Origin: a bacterium
GTDB taxonomy: Bacteria; Myxococcota_A; Polyangia; Nannocystales; Nannocystaceae
Reading direction: 5' to 3'
Assembly: GCA_024742475.1 (NCBI GenBank)
Contig: JANSYI010000009.1
Span: 62,001 to 126,000 of the forward strand
Length of the DNA stretch: 64,000 nt
The notes under the pieces were generated by a model, which saw nothing but the letters and a program-made list of their open reading frames with translations, ran no database searches and had not been told where the DNA came from. Below, piece after piece: positions 9,315 to 16,681 of this stretch. How positions within the stretch are numbered: position 1 is the stretch's first letter; each line of letters opens with the position of its first letter. A program made the position numbers and the translations under genes.

Positions 9315-10070
9315 GTGCGGTCGGCACGCGAGGTCATGGTGGGGATGGCGCTGGTGGGCGGGTGCACCTCGGCCGCGCCGCGCGTGCCCGTCGAGCGCGG
9401 TGACTGTGCACCCGTCACGCCGGTGGTGCATCTGTCCGCGCACAGCCTGACGGTGCACGAGGGCGTGCTCAGTCATACCAGGAGCCCCGTGCCCTCGGAC
9501 CCGGCAGCATTCGTCGGCATGCTTCGGGAGCTGGCCGATGAGGGCGATCTGCGCCGGGCGTGCACGGATCGGGACACGGTGGTCCTCCCAGAGGCGGACA
9601 CGCCAGTCACGCCGGTGCTTGCCACGATCCGAGCGACCAGTGGCTGCTTCGAGACCACACGCGTCTCACTCCAGCGCTCCGAGCCGCCCGTGCCCGTCCA
9701 CGGGCTGCACTTCTGCCACGTTCCTCTCGAGGAACTCCCGGAGCGGCCTCGCTGCTCGCAGGCGAGGATCGCAGTCGACCCGCACGGGCTACGCCTGCGC
9801 CGCGTCGCGCAGGGGTTTCCGCTCGCTCGCGGGCCCCTCTTCGGCGGGCCGGCAGAGGCCGACGACCCGACGCCGGCGTCGCTGGCCCTCGACTTCGAGG
9901 GTCCGCACCGCATCGCCGCCCTGCTCGCCGCCCTCGAACGACCCCACGCCGGGCTGCCCAACTGCGACACGGCCTCGTTCGGGCTCGATCCGGAGCTTCG
10001 CTGGGGCGAGGTGGTACCGCTGCTGACGGCGTTCGAGCGCTCGAGTGGGCTCGCGATGTTCTTGGACTGA
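9315..10070 (+). CDS. predicted lipoprotein of unknown function
   Basis: About 251 residues. Translation from GTG 9315 gives a short basic N-terminus, a hydrophobic stretch and the lipobox LVGGC, so it is probably lipidated. The mature part has several Cys residues (in SGCFETTR, HFCHVPLEE and LPNCDTAS) and ends in a block LRWGEVVPLLTAFERSSG. The open frame runs further upstream into the divergent kinase gene, but the lipobox fixes the start region; ATG 9336 leaves too short a signal peptide. I do not recognise the family. Confidence 0.7.
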   Translation: MRSAREVMVGMALVGGCTSAAPRVPVERGDCAPVTPVVHLSAHSLTVHEGVLSHTRSPVPSDPAAFVGMLRELADEGDLRRACTDRDTVVLPEADTPVTPVLATIRATSGCFETTRVSLQRSEPPVPVHGLHFCHVPLEELPERPRCSQARIAVDPHGLRLRRVAQGFPLARGPLFGGPAEADDPTPASLALDFEGPHRIAALLAALERPHAGLPNCDTASFGLDPELRWGEVVPLLTAFERSSGLAMFLD

Positions 10071-10083
10071 CGGCCTACGGGCG

Positions 10084-10728
10084 TCAGGCGTCTGGGATTC
10101 GCGCAATCACCGACCCATGCAGCTCGGACCGAAGCGCGTGAAGGTAGAGTTCGGCGACCTCCGTCGCGGAGGTGCCCTGCTGCGGATCCATGTCGAAGCG
10201 CAGCAGGGTCTCGGTGATCCAGCTGGGGCTGACGGCGTTGATCCGGCGCCCGTCCTGCAGCTCGAAGGCCACGCCGCGGACGAAAGCGTCGATGGCTCCA
10301 TTGACGAGGGCGGCGGGGGTGCTGCCGCGGGCGGGCGCGTGGGAGAGGGCGCCGCTGGTGAGCGTGATGGAGCCTCCGGGGCGCAGGTGCGGCAGGGCGG
10401 CCAGGGCGACGCGGACCTGCCCCATGAGCTTGCTCCGAAGTCCGAGCGTGAAGCTGGACTCGCGCAGCTCGGGCAGCGGAGCGAAGTGGGCCTCACCCGC
10501 GGCGACGATGACGTGGTCGAACGGGGCGAGCGCGGCCAACGCCTGCTCGATCGAGGCGGGATCTTCGAGGTCCAAGCGCGGTCGCGTGCTGCGGCTGAGG
10601 CGGACGACGTCGTCTAGCTGACCCTGGGTCTGCAGCCGCTCGAGGATCGAGCGACCGATGAGACCACCGGCGCCCACGAGCACGACGCGTGAGGGGGTCG
10701 AGGAGGAGCGTGATGTCTGCTTGGTCAT
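10084..10728 (-). CDS. short-chain dehydrogenase-like protein lacking the YxxxK catalytic pair
   Basis: 214 residues. The N-terminal dinucleotide-binding motif VVLVGAGGLIGRSIL and the later segments FDHVIVAAGE and SITLTSGALS place it in the SDR fold. The usual catalytic Tyr-x3-Lys is not there: the matching stretch reads ARGSTPAALVNGAIDAFV, so neither Tyr nor Lys is present, though the Ser in LTSG is kept. It may be a non-redox or atypical SDR. It starts at ATG 10728, 67 bp after the LysR gene on the same strand, so the regulator and this gene may be cotranscribed. Confidence 0.82.
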   Translation of the reverse strand: MTKQTSRSSSTPSRVVLVGAGGLIGRSILERLQTQGQLDDVVRLSRSTRPRLDLEDPASIEQALAALAPFDHVIVAAGEAHFAPLPELRESSFTLGLRSKLMGQVRVALAALPHLRPGGSITLTSGALSHAPARGSTPAALVNGAIDAFVRGVAFELQDGRRINAVSPSWITETLLRFDMDPQQGTSATEVAELYLHALRSELHGSVIARIPDA

Positions 10729-10795
10729 GCCCAGGAGCGTGGGCCCGAGCGGTTGGACCCACCAATCCGAGGGTGACGGTGAGGTATTCGGCGGG

Positions 10796-11728
10796 CTAAT
10801 CGACGGCGACTCGCATGACGGCGTCGCGAAGCCAAGCCAAGGCCGGGTCGGCGGAGAAGGTCGGGTGCCAAGCCATGCACACCTCGAACGTCGGCAGCTC
10901 CAGGGGCACGGGCTGCACGGCGAGGTCGAAGGCTTCGGCGAAGTGCGCGGCGATTCTTCCGGGGACGGTGGCGACGAGATCGGAGCCGCGCAGGAGGTCG
11001 GGCAGCAGGGCGAAGAAGGGGACCTCCACGGCGACCCTGCGATCGCGGCCCGCCGCGGCGAGAGACCGACCGACGATCGACCCGGCCTCGCGGCGAGGGC
11101 TGACGTGCACGTGCTCGGCGTGGGCGTAGGCGTGCAGCGATGGAGGGGCGCTGGCGAGGGGGTGGTCGCGTCGGAGCAGCACGACCAGCCGCTCGTCGTG
11201 GAGACGCTGCGTTTGAAGGGCGCGCTCTGTCTGGCCTCGAACGCCCAGATAGAGGTGTGCGACGCCCTCGGCGAGCCGATCGGTGATCGACTCGGGGTCG
11301 AGCGCGTGGATGGCGAGGCGAACGCCCGGGGCTTCGGCGGCGACGATCGCACGCAGCTTGGGGACGAGCAGCATCGCGAGGTAGTCGACGGTCGCGACGA
11401 CGAGGCGCCCGGTCGCGGTACCTGGGTCGAACGTCGGTCGGTCGCGCACGACGGCCTCGAGCTGATTGATCGCGGCGTGGAGACGACCACTGATCCGAAG
11501 CGCGAAGGGGCTGGGCTCCATGGTTCGGCCGACCTTCACCAGGATCGGGTCGTCGAACTGCCTGCGGAGGCGCGCGAGGGTCTGGCTCATCGCGGACTGC
11601 GTGACGCCGACGCGCCGGGCGGCCCGCGTGACGTTGGACTCCTGGACGAGGGCATCGAGCGCGACCAGCAGGTTCGCGTCGAGTGCCGCGAGAGCCGAGG
11701 CCCACCTCCGTTCATTCGCGTCGCTCAT
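10796..11728 (-). CDS. LysR-family transcriptional regulator
   Basis: About 310 residues. The N-terminal winged helix-turn-helix is clear: LDANLLVALDALVQESNVTRAARRVGVTQSAMSQTLARLRRQFDDPILVKVGRTMEPS, followed by a periplasmic-binding-protein-like effector domain. ATG 11728 (MSDANERR) is preferred over ATG 11749 because AAGGCG lies a few bases upstream. The gene is divergent from the MBL-fold gene with a 56-bp spacer, the usual place for a LysR operator, and lies upstream of the SDR-like gene. Either neighbour could be its target. Confidence 0.92.
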   Translation of the reverse strand: MSDANERRWASALAALDANLLVALDALVQESNVTRAARRVGVTQSAMSQTLARLRRQFDDPILVKVGRTMEPSPFALRISGRLHAAINQLEAVVRDRPTFDPGTATGRLVVATVDYLAMLLVPKLRAIVAAEAPGVRLAIHALDPESITDRLAEGVAHLYLGVRGQTERALQTQRLHDERLVVLLRRDHPLASAPPSLHAYAHAEHVHVSPRREAGSIVGRSLAAAGRDRRVAVEVPFFALLPDLLRGSDLVATVPGRIAAHFAEAFDLAVQPVPLELPTFEVCMAWHPTFSADPALAWLRDAVMRVAVD

Positions 11729-11784
11729 ACCTACGCCTTGCTCGAGCATTGGTGTCTACCACGGGGTTGCACCACCGTGGGTGC

Positions 11785-12615
11785 ATGACACAGCGAAGCG
11801 AGTACATCTGTGAGACCTGCGGGACGCAGCACGCGGCGAGCGATGGGCCCCCATCCAAGTGCCGGATCTGCGAGGACGAGCGCCAGTACGTGGGGTGGAG
11901 TGGCCAGCGCTGGACGACGCACGCGCGGCTGTTGCGAGGTCACACGCTGCGCATCGAGGACGACGCGGGAGTTCTCGGTTTCGGGATGAGACCGGCGTTT
12001 GCAATCGACCAGCGCGCGTTCTTGTTGCCGACCGACGCGGGCAACATCTTGTGGGAAGCGCTACCAATCGTCACGCCCGAGGCCGTCGCAGCGCTCGAGG
12101 AGCGTGGAGGCGTCGACATGATCGCGGTCTCCCACCCGCACTTCTACGCGTCGATGGTTGCGTGGAGCGAGGCCCTCGGCGGCGTGCCGATCGTGCTGCA
12201 CGAGGCGGACCAGTCGTGGATTCAGCGTCCGCACCCCTCGATCGAGCTGTGGTCCGGGGAGGCGCGCTCACTCTCGGACTCGGTGACACTCATCCGCACG
12301 GGCGGCCACTTTCGCGGCTGCACTGCGCTGCATTGGGCGAATGGGCCACGCTCCGGCGGAGCACTCTTCAGCGGCGACGTGCCGCAGGTCGTGATGGACC
12401 GACGGCATGTCTCGTTCATGTACAGCTATCCGAACCTGATACCGATGCGCACTCGAGACGTGGTTGCGCTGCGGGATCGCTTGTCGAGCTTCGAGTTCGA
12501 GGATGTATTCGGCTACACCTGGGGCCGCGTGATCCGAGGAGGCGGTCGCGCTGCGGTGGATGCGTCGTTCGAGCGGTACCTCGCCGCGCTGAGGGATGAC
12601 GATGGCGCCTGCTGA
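11785..12615 (+). CDS. metallo-beta-lactamase-fold protein with N-terminal zinc ribbon
   Basis: 276 residues. The N-terminus has a rubredoxin-like knuckle pair (CETC at about 9-12, CRIC at about 27-30). The rest resembles the MBL fold: an SHPHFYASM block where active hydrolases carry HxHxDH, then TGGHFRGCTALHW, then GALFSGDVPQV. Several canonical metal ligands are therefore replaced (no second His or Asp in the HxHxDH loop), so activity may be altered or lost. The ATG at 11785 sits directly before the knuckle. The next gene overlaps its 3' end by up to 20 bp. Confidence 0.8.
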   Translation: MTQRSEYICETCGTQHAASDGPPSKCRICEDERQYVGWSGQRWTTHARLLRGHTLRIEDDAGVLGFGMRPAFAIDQRAFLLPTDAGNILWEALPIVTPEAVAALEERGGVDMIAVSHPHFYASMVAWSEALGGVPIVLHEADQSWIQRPHPSIELWSGEARSLSDSVTLIRTGGHFRGCTALHWANGPRSGGALFSGDVPQVVMDRRHVSFMYSYPNLIPMRTRDVVALRDRLSSFEFEDVFGYTWGRVIRGGGRAAVDASFERYLAALRDDDGAC

Positions 12616-13249
12616 GCCGAAGGCGATCTTGGTGTACGGCGCGAGGGGGGCTGTGGGCCGCCTGGTCGTCGACGAAGCGCGACGCCGAGGCCACGCGGTC
12701 ACGGGCGTCAGCCGCAGCGCGTTGCCGTGCACGCGCGAGACGGAGGCGCTCGTGAAGGGCGACGCGGCCGACGGGGAGGCCGTTCGAGCGCTCAGCCGCG
12801 GCTTCGACGTCGTCGTGAGCGCGACCCGACCCGCGGCCGGGAGAGAGGTCGAGCACGCCGAGGCGGCCCGGGGCCTCGTCGCAGGCCTGCGCGGGACGGG
12901 CCGTCGCCTGGTGATGGTCGGGGGTGCGGCGACCCTGCTCGTGCCCGGAGCCGCTGACGCGCTGGTGCTCGATGACCCGCGCTACGTCCAGGACGCGTGG
13001 CGACCCATCGCGCGGGCGTGTGTCGAACAGCTCGCCGTGCTCGAGGGCGCCGACGAGCTCGACTGGACGTACATCAGCCCCCCGGCCTTCCTGACGGACG
13101 GACCTCGCACGGGAACCTTCCGCCGCGGACAGGCGCGGTTGCTCGTAGACGCCGACGGACGGTCGGCGATCAGCAGACGAGACTTCGCGGTGGCCGTGGT
13201 CGACGAAGTCGAGGCTGGTGGGCGGCGACGCGTGACGGTCGCGTACTGA
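12596..13249 (+). CDS. NAD(P)H-binding (NmrA/YwnB-like) oxidoreductase family protein
   Basis: 217 residues. Opens with the Rossmann motif ILVYGARGAVGRLVVDEARRRGH and continues VTGVSRS, VVSATRP and RRLVMVGGAATLLV. The C-terminal block WTYISPPAFLTDGPRTGTFRRG followed by ISRRDFAVAVVDEVE is typical of atypical SDRs of the YwnB kind. Two starts are possible (ATG 12596 and ATG 12602), both inside the end of the MBL-fold gene, so the two are translationally coupled. The 12-bp GC palindrome after the stop (13257-13268) could help terminate transcription. Confidence 0.87.
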   Translation: MTMAPAEPKAILVYGARGAVGRLVVDEARRRGHAVTGVSRSALPCTRETEALVKGDAADGEAVRALSRGFDVVVSATRPAAGREVEHAEAARGLVAGLRGTGRRLVMVGGAATLLVPGAADALVLDDPRYVQDAWRPIARACVEQLAVLEGADELDWTYISPPAFLTDGPRTGTFRRGQARLLVDADGRSAISRRDFAVAVVDEVEAGGRRRVTVAY

Positions 13250-13327
13250 CGAAAAACGCGGGCCCGCGGCCGGAGAGAAAGTCGGACGGCTCGGGATCAA
13301 TTCTGCGCGTGTCCCGACGATGGGGCC

Positions 13328-15343
13328 GTGCAGCACCGTACGAACGCAGCCACATTCGACCTTCGTCTCCTTGCCGTAGGCATGCTCGTCGCGCTTGGCG
13401 GGTGTGACGAGGCGGAGGTCGAGGTCGAGGGCGCCGAGCACCGAATCTCGGGCAACACGCCCAATACGCTGGTGAACAGCGAGGACACGGTTCCTGACGA
13501 GGGCCGCTTTCCGGAGGTGATGCGGGTGCGGCTTCCGCCCGGCGACGGCAACTGCACGGGCACGGTGATGGGACCGTACGCCGTACTCACGGCGAGTCAC
13601 TGCGTGGATGAAGCGGCCGGGGGCCCGGTCCTCATCGCGTGGGACGACGAGGGGGTCGAGATGGATGTGGGCGCCTACTCGATCATCCCCGAGGTCACGC
13701 CGGACTACTTTCCGCAGTGGTGGGATGACCTCAACACCAATCCGAACGAGCGGCCGTGGCAGCACGACCTGGTGATGCTGCTCGTGCCCGACCTGACGCC
13801 GCAGTTCCTGGCCGAAAACCAGATCGTGCCCCCGACGATCGACCCTCGCGTGGACACCGAGTTCAAGGCGTTGGTGGGCGTCGGCAGCACGGGAGGGGCG
13901 ACCCGCGACTGGGTCCCCACACACTTCGTGGCCGCGAACCCCGACACCATCTCGGGCATCCCGCGCGACGGGCTGATCTCGGCGAGCAGCACGACACCCG
14001 GGTTCGGCGTCACCGACGGTGGCGACTCTGGCGGGCCGACCTTCGGCTGGGACTGGGTGAGCGCAGGTCCGGGCACCTCGTTCGAGGGGCGTCGCTACTT
14101 GGTCGGGGTGACGTTCGGCAACTTCGTCGAGAGGGCGCCGCTCGGAGATCCCGGCGTCGCGCTGACGCCCAACCAAGAAGTCGCGATCCGGGTGAATACC
14201 GGCTGGACGCGGGCTGCCACGAGCGACCCCGACCGAGACGGCGTGCCGGCGGAGTGCGACGCCAACCCGACGGTGTCGAACCCGATGGACAACGTTTGTC
14301 CGGTCACGATCGGAGGACCCACGGCGATCGGCGCGCTCGACGTGCCCAAGGCGTTGCTCACGTGCAAGGACGGGTTCGTGGCCAGCGGCATCGAGGGCCG
14401 ACAGGGGTGGCTCATCGATCAGATCGCGGTGCAGTGCGTGCCGCTGTCGTGCCTCGAGCGGGGGCAGTCGTGCGCGGAGACGTACACGACCGACATCTTC
14501 GGGAGCACGGGCGGAAGCGGGTTCAGCCGCAGCTGCGGCGCCGACGAAGCGTTGTTCGGCTTTCGAGCGCGGCACGACAGCGGCTGGTACCTGCGAGAGC
14601 TCGAGCCGATGTGTCTGAGCCACTCGGCGGCGCAGAGCGAGCTCTACAACGGCTATCGCTATCTTCCGGCCGTGGGCAACAACTGGGGCAACCTCAGCTA
14701 CGGGTCCGGAGTCTTCTCGTACTGCGGTCGAGGCCAGCTGCTCTCGGGTTTCGAGGTCCGATCACACTCCGGGACCGCCGTGACCGGCCTGCAGCCGGTC
14801 TGCACCGACGTGACGGAGTACTCGGAGTTCCACGGTGGCCTCGGAGGACAGGCAGAGGAGCTGTCCTGTCCGGAGACTCAGGTCGCGGTGGGCACGGTGC
14901 AGAACGACTACGACGGCCACGTGGGCTTGTTTGGACTGCTGTGCACCGACGAGGCGACGGTGGTGGGGTCGCAATACCCCTTCGACGACGACCTGCTGAC
15001 CGTGCACGGCAGCTATCACAACGGCTGGCAGGTGTATCCGCGCAAGGCGGAGCCATATGCCGACCTCGACGCGGCGGTTCCCGACCTGGTGACCACCCGC
15101 TGCCCCACCGGGCGGGCGCTTCACGGCGTGTTGGTACGCAGCGACACGCGCATCCACCAGATCACCGCGCTCGACTGCCGCCTCCCCGGCGGCAGCACGC
15201 CGCAGTACGTCTACCCGCTGGTCGGCGAGCCCAATGGCACCTACAGCTGGGCGCGCTGCCCCCAGAGCGACGGCTTCGCGACGGGGCTGCTGACGCACTC
15301 GGGCTGGCTGACCGACGGCCTCGGTGTTCGATGTGAGGGGTGA
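13328..15343 (+). CDS. secreted trypsin-like serine protease lipoprotein with C-terminal Cys-rich repeats
   Basis: 671 residues from GTG 13328. A signal peptide ends in the lipobox VALGGC (Cys26). The S1 protease domain has all three catalytic residues: His91 in LTASHC, Asp147 in HDLVML and Ser234 in GDSGGP. A calcium-type linker DPDRDGVPAECDAN follows. The C-terminal 330 residues or so consist of repeated units of the form C-x-G-(F/V)-x..W..L..x-C (for example CKDGFVASGIEGRQGWLIDQIAVQC and CPTGRALHGV...ITALDC), about five in all, suggestive of a beta-prism or carbohydrate-binding array. Probably an outer-membrane-anchored or exported protease with a binding tail. Confidence 0.9.
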   Translation: MQHRTNAATFDLRLLAVGMLVALGGCDEAEVEVEGAEHRISGNTPNTLVNSEDTVPDEGRFPEVMRVRLPPGDGNCTGTVMGPYAVLTASHCVDEAAGGPVLIAWDDEGVEMDVGAYSIIPEVTPDYFPQWWDDLNTNPNERPWQHDLVMLLVPDLTPQFLAENQIVPPTIDPRVDTEFKALVGVGSTGGATRDWVPTHFVAANPDTISGIPRDGLISASSTTPGFGVTDGGDSGGPTFGWDWVSAGPGTSFEGRRYLVGVTFGNFVERAPLGDPGVALTPNQEVAIRVNTGWTRAATSDPDRDGVPAECDANPTVSNPMDNVCPVTIGGPTAIGALDVPKALLTCKDGFVASGIEGRQGWLIDQIAVQCVPLSCLERGQSCAETYTTDIFGSTGGSGFSRSCGADEALFGFRARHDSGWYLRELEPMCLSHSAAQSELYNGYRYLPAVGNNWGNLSYGSGVFSYCGRGQLLSGFEVRSHSGTAVTGLQPVCTDVTEYSEFHGGLGGQAEELSCPETQVAVGTVQNDYDGHVGLFGLLCTDEATVVGSQYPFDDDLLTVHGSYHNGWQVYPRKAEPYADLDAAVPDLVTTRCPTGRALHGVLVRSDTRIHQITALDCRLPGGSTPQYVYPLVGEPNGTYSWARCPQSDGFATGLLTHSGWLTDGLGVRCEG

Positions 15344-15417
15344 GGGCACGCTCGTCCGTCGCTGGGGAGCAGAACCTTGATGCAGTCGGACGGGAAGTGC
15401 CGCACACTCGTACGCAC

Positions 15418-16080
15418 GTGAGTGCGCGACCGGCCGCCTATGATGAACGCCCTTCGATGCGGGGTGTCCTGCATGCCTGGGCGGTGGTCCCGTTCGTGTT
15501 GGCGGGCGCGTGGCTGGTCGCCTCGACGGCGTCCGAGGGGCGCTGGCCTACGCTGGGCTACGCGCTCAGCGTGTGCGCGTGCTTGGGCACGAGCGCGCTG
15601 TACCACCGGGTGTACTGGAAACCGCGCTGGTACGCGCGCATGCGCAAGCTCGACCACGCGATGATCTTCGGGCTGATCGTCGGGACGTGGACACCGATGT
15701 GTCTCGTGGTCTTTCGCGGTCGCGGAGTCGAGACGCTCTTCGCCTCGCTGTGCGCGATCGCGCTGGTCGGCGCGGCGATTACGTTGCTGTGGAGCGGAGC
15801 GCCCAAGTGGCTACGGGCGACGATCTACTTCTGCGTCGGATGCGTCGGGGTGCTCGCGGTGCCGCACCTGTACGCGACGCACGGGGCGATGGGCGTGGGT
15901 CTGCTGGCCGGCGGCGGGCTTCTCTACGCCGTGGGTGCGCTGGCGTACGCGCTGCAGTGGCCCAACCCGGCGCCGCGGGTGTTCGGGTACCACGAGATCT
16001 TCCACGCGTTCGTGATCCTCGCGGCGGCGACTCACTTCGCGCTGGTGGCCACCACGGTGCTCTCGGTCTCGGCGGCGTGA
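15418..16080 (+). CDS. hemolysin III / PAQR family membrane protein
   Basis: About 220 residues with seven hydrophobic helices. PAQR signature elements are present: SALYHRVYWKP, MRKLDHAMIFGLI, and near the C-terminus YHEIFHAFVILAAATHF, which carries the conserved His residues of the predicted intramembrane metal site. Function in bacteria is unclear, though often described as channel-forming or hydrolase-like. GTG 15418 (or ATG 15457) is chosen; the open frame to 15340 would add a hydrophilic tail unlike the family. The 3' end overlaps the convergent GNAT gene by 49 bp. Confidence 0.85.
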   Translation: MSARPAAYDERPSMRGVLHAWAVVPFVLAGAWLVASTASEGRWPTLGYALSVCACLGTSALYHRVYWKPRWYARMRKLDHAMIFGLIVGTWTPMCLVVFRGRGVETLFASLCAIALVGAAITLLWSGAPKWLRATIYFCVGCVGVLAVPHLYATHGAMGVGLLAGGGLLYAVGALAYALQWPNPAPRVFGYHEIFHAFVILAAATHFALVATTVLSVSAA

Positions 16081-16565
16081 GCAGGGGAGGGCGCCTCGCG
16101 CTCGTATTGCACGAACGCGCGGCCGTCGCTGGGGCGTTGGAACCGGTGTGTCGCCTCGAACCCCAGGCGAACCACCAGCGCAGTCGCACGCGGGTTGGCG
16201 GCGGCGACCGTGACTCGGAAACGCTCGACGCGTCGACCGAGCGGTTCACGGAGCAGTGCCGTCAGCGCTCTGCGGCCGAGCCCTGCGCCCACGAGGTCGG
16301 GGCGGATGCCGAGGCCCACATCGAGAACGCCGGGGCTGTCGCCATAGTCACCCCCGGGCACCTGCGCATCGGTGCCGAGCGTCGCGTAGCCGACGAGGTC
16401 GCCGTCCGACGCCAAGGCGACGTGGTCCGGAGCGCGCAGGTCGAACGCTCCGGGGCCGGGGTCGTAGATCGCGAGGTCACCCGGATAGCGCCACCGGGCG
16501 ATGCTCTGACGATCGGCGTCCGTCAGCGGGCGTAAGACGATCGCTCGATCGGAGGCGTCGGTCAT
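16032..16565 (-). CDS. GNAT family N-acetyltransferase
   Basis: 177 residues. The acetyl-CoA-binding motif A is visible as DVGLGIRPDLVGAGLGRRALTALL (the V-G-A-G-L-G pyrophosphate loop), with motif B-like NPRATALVVRLGFEATHRF. It begins VLRPLTDADRQSIARWRYPGD, the form found in small-molecule or RimJ-like acetyltransferases. The substrate is unknown. It starts at ATG 16565 and reads away from the hybrid kinase that follows. Confidence 0.88.
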   Translation of the reverse strand: MTDASDRAIVLRPLTDADRQSIARWRYPGDLAIYDPGPGAFDLRAPDHVALASDGDLVGYATLGTDAQVPGGDYGDSPGVLDVGLGIRPDLVGAGLGRRALTALLREPLGRRVERFRVTVAAANPRATALVVRLGFEATHRFQRPSDGRAFVQYEREAPSPAHAAETESTVVATSAK

Positions 16566-16681
16566 GGACGTTGTTCTAGCAGCGGGGACACCGGGATACC
16601 GCGTTGGTCTTGTATCGGAACGGGCCTTTGGGCCGACACCCCACCCGAGCGAGGGGTCGCGTTCTTTACAGGCTTGTTATC

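Noticed and set aside
13257..13268. Rho-independent terminator
   Set aside because: CGCGGGCCCGCG has no loop, and the T-run follows it only on the minus strand where no gene ends; recorded only as a possible aid to termination.
12416..14623. 735-aa minus-strand frame
   Set aside because: Antisense to three plus-strand genes with clear motifs; composition is that of a shadow frame.
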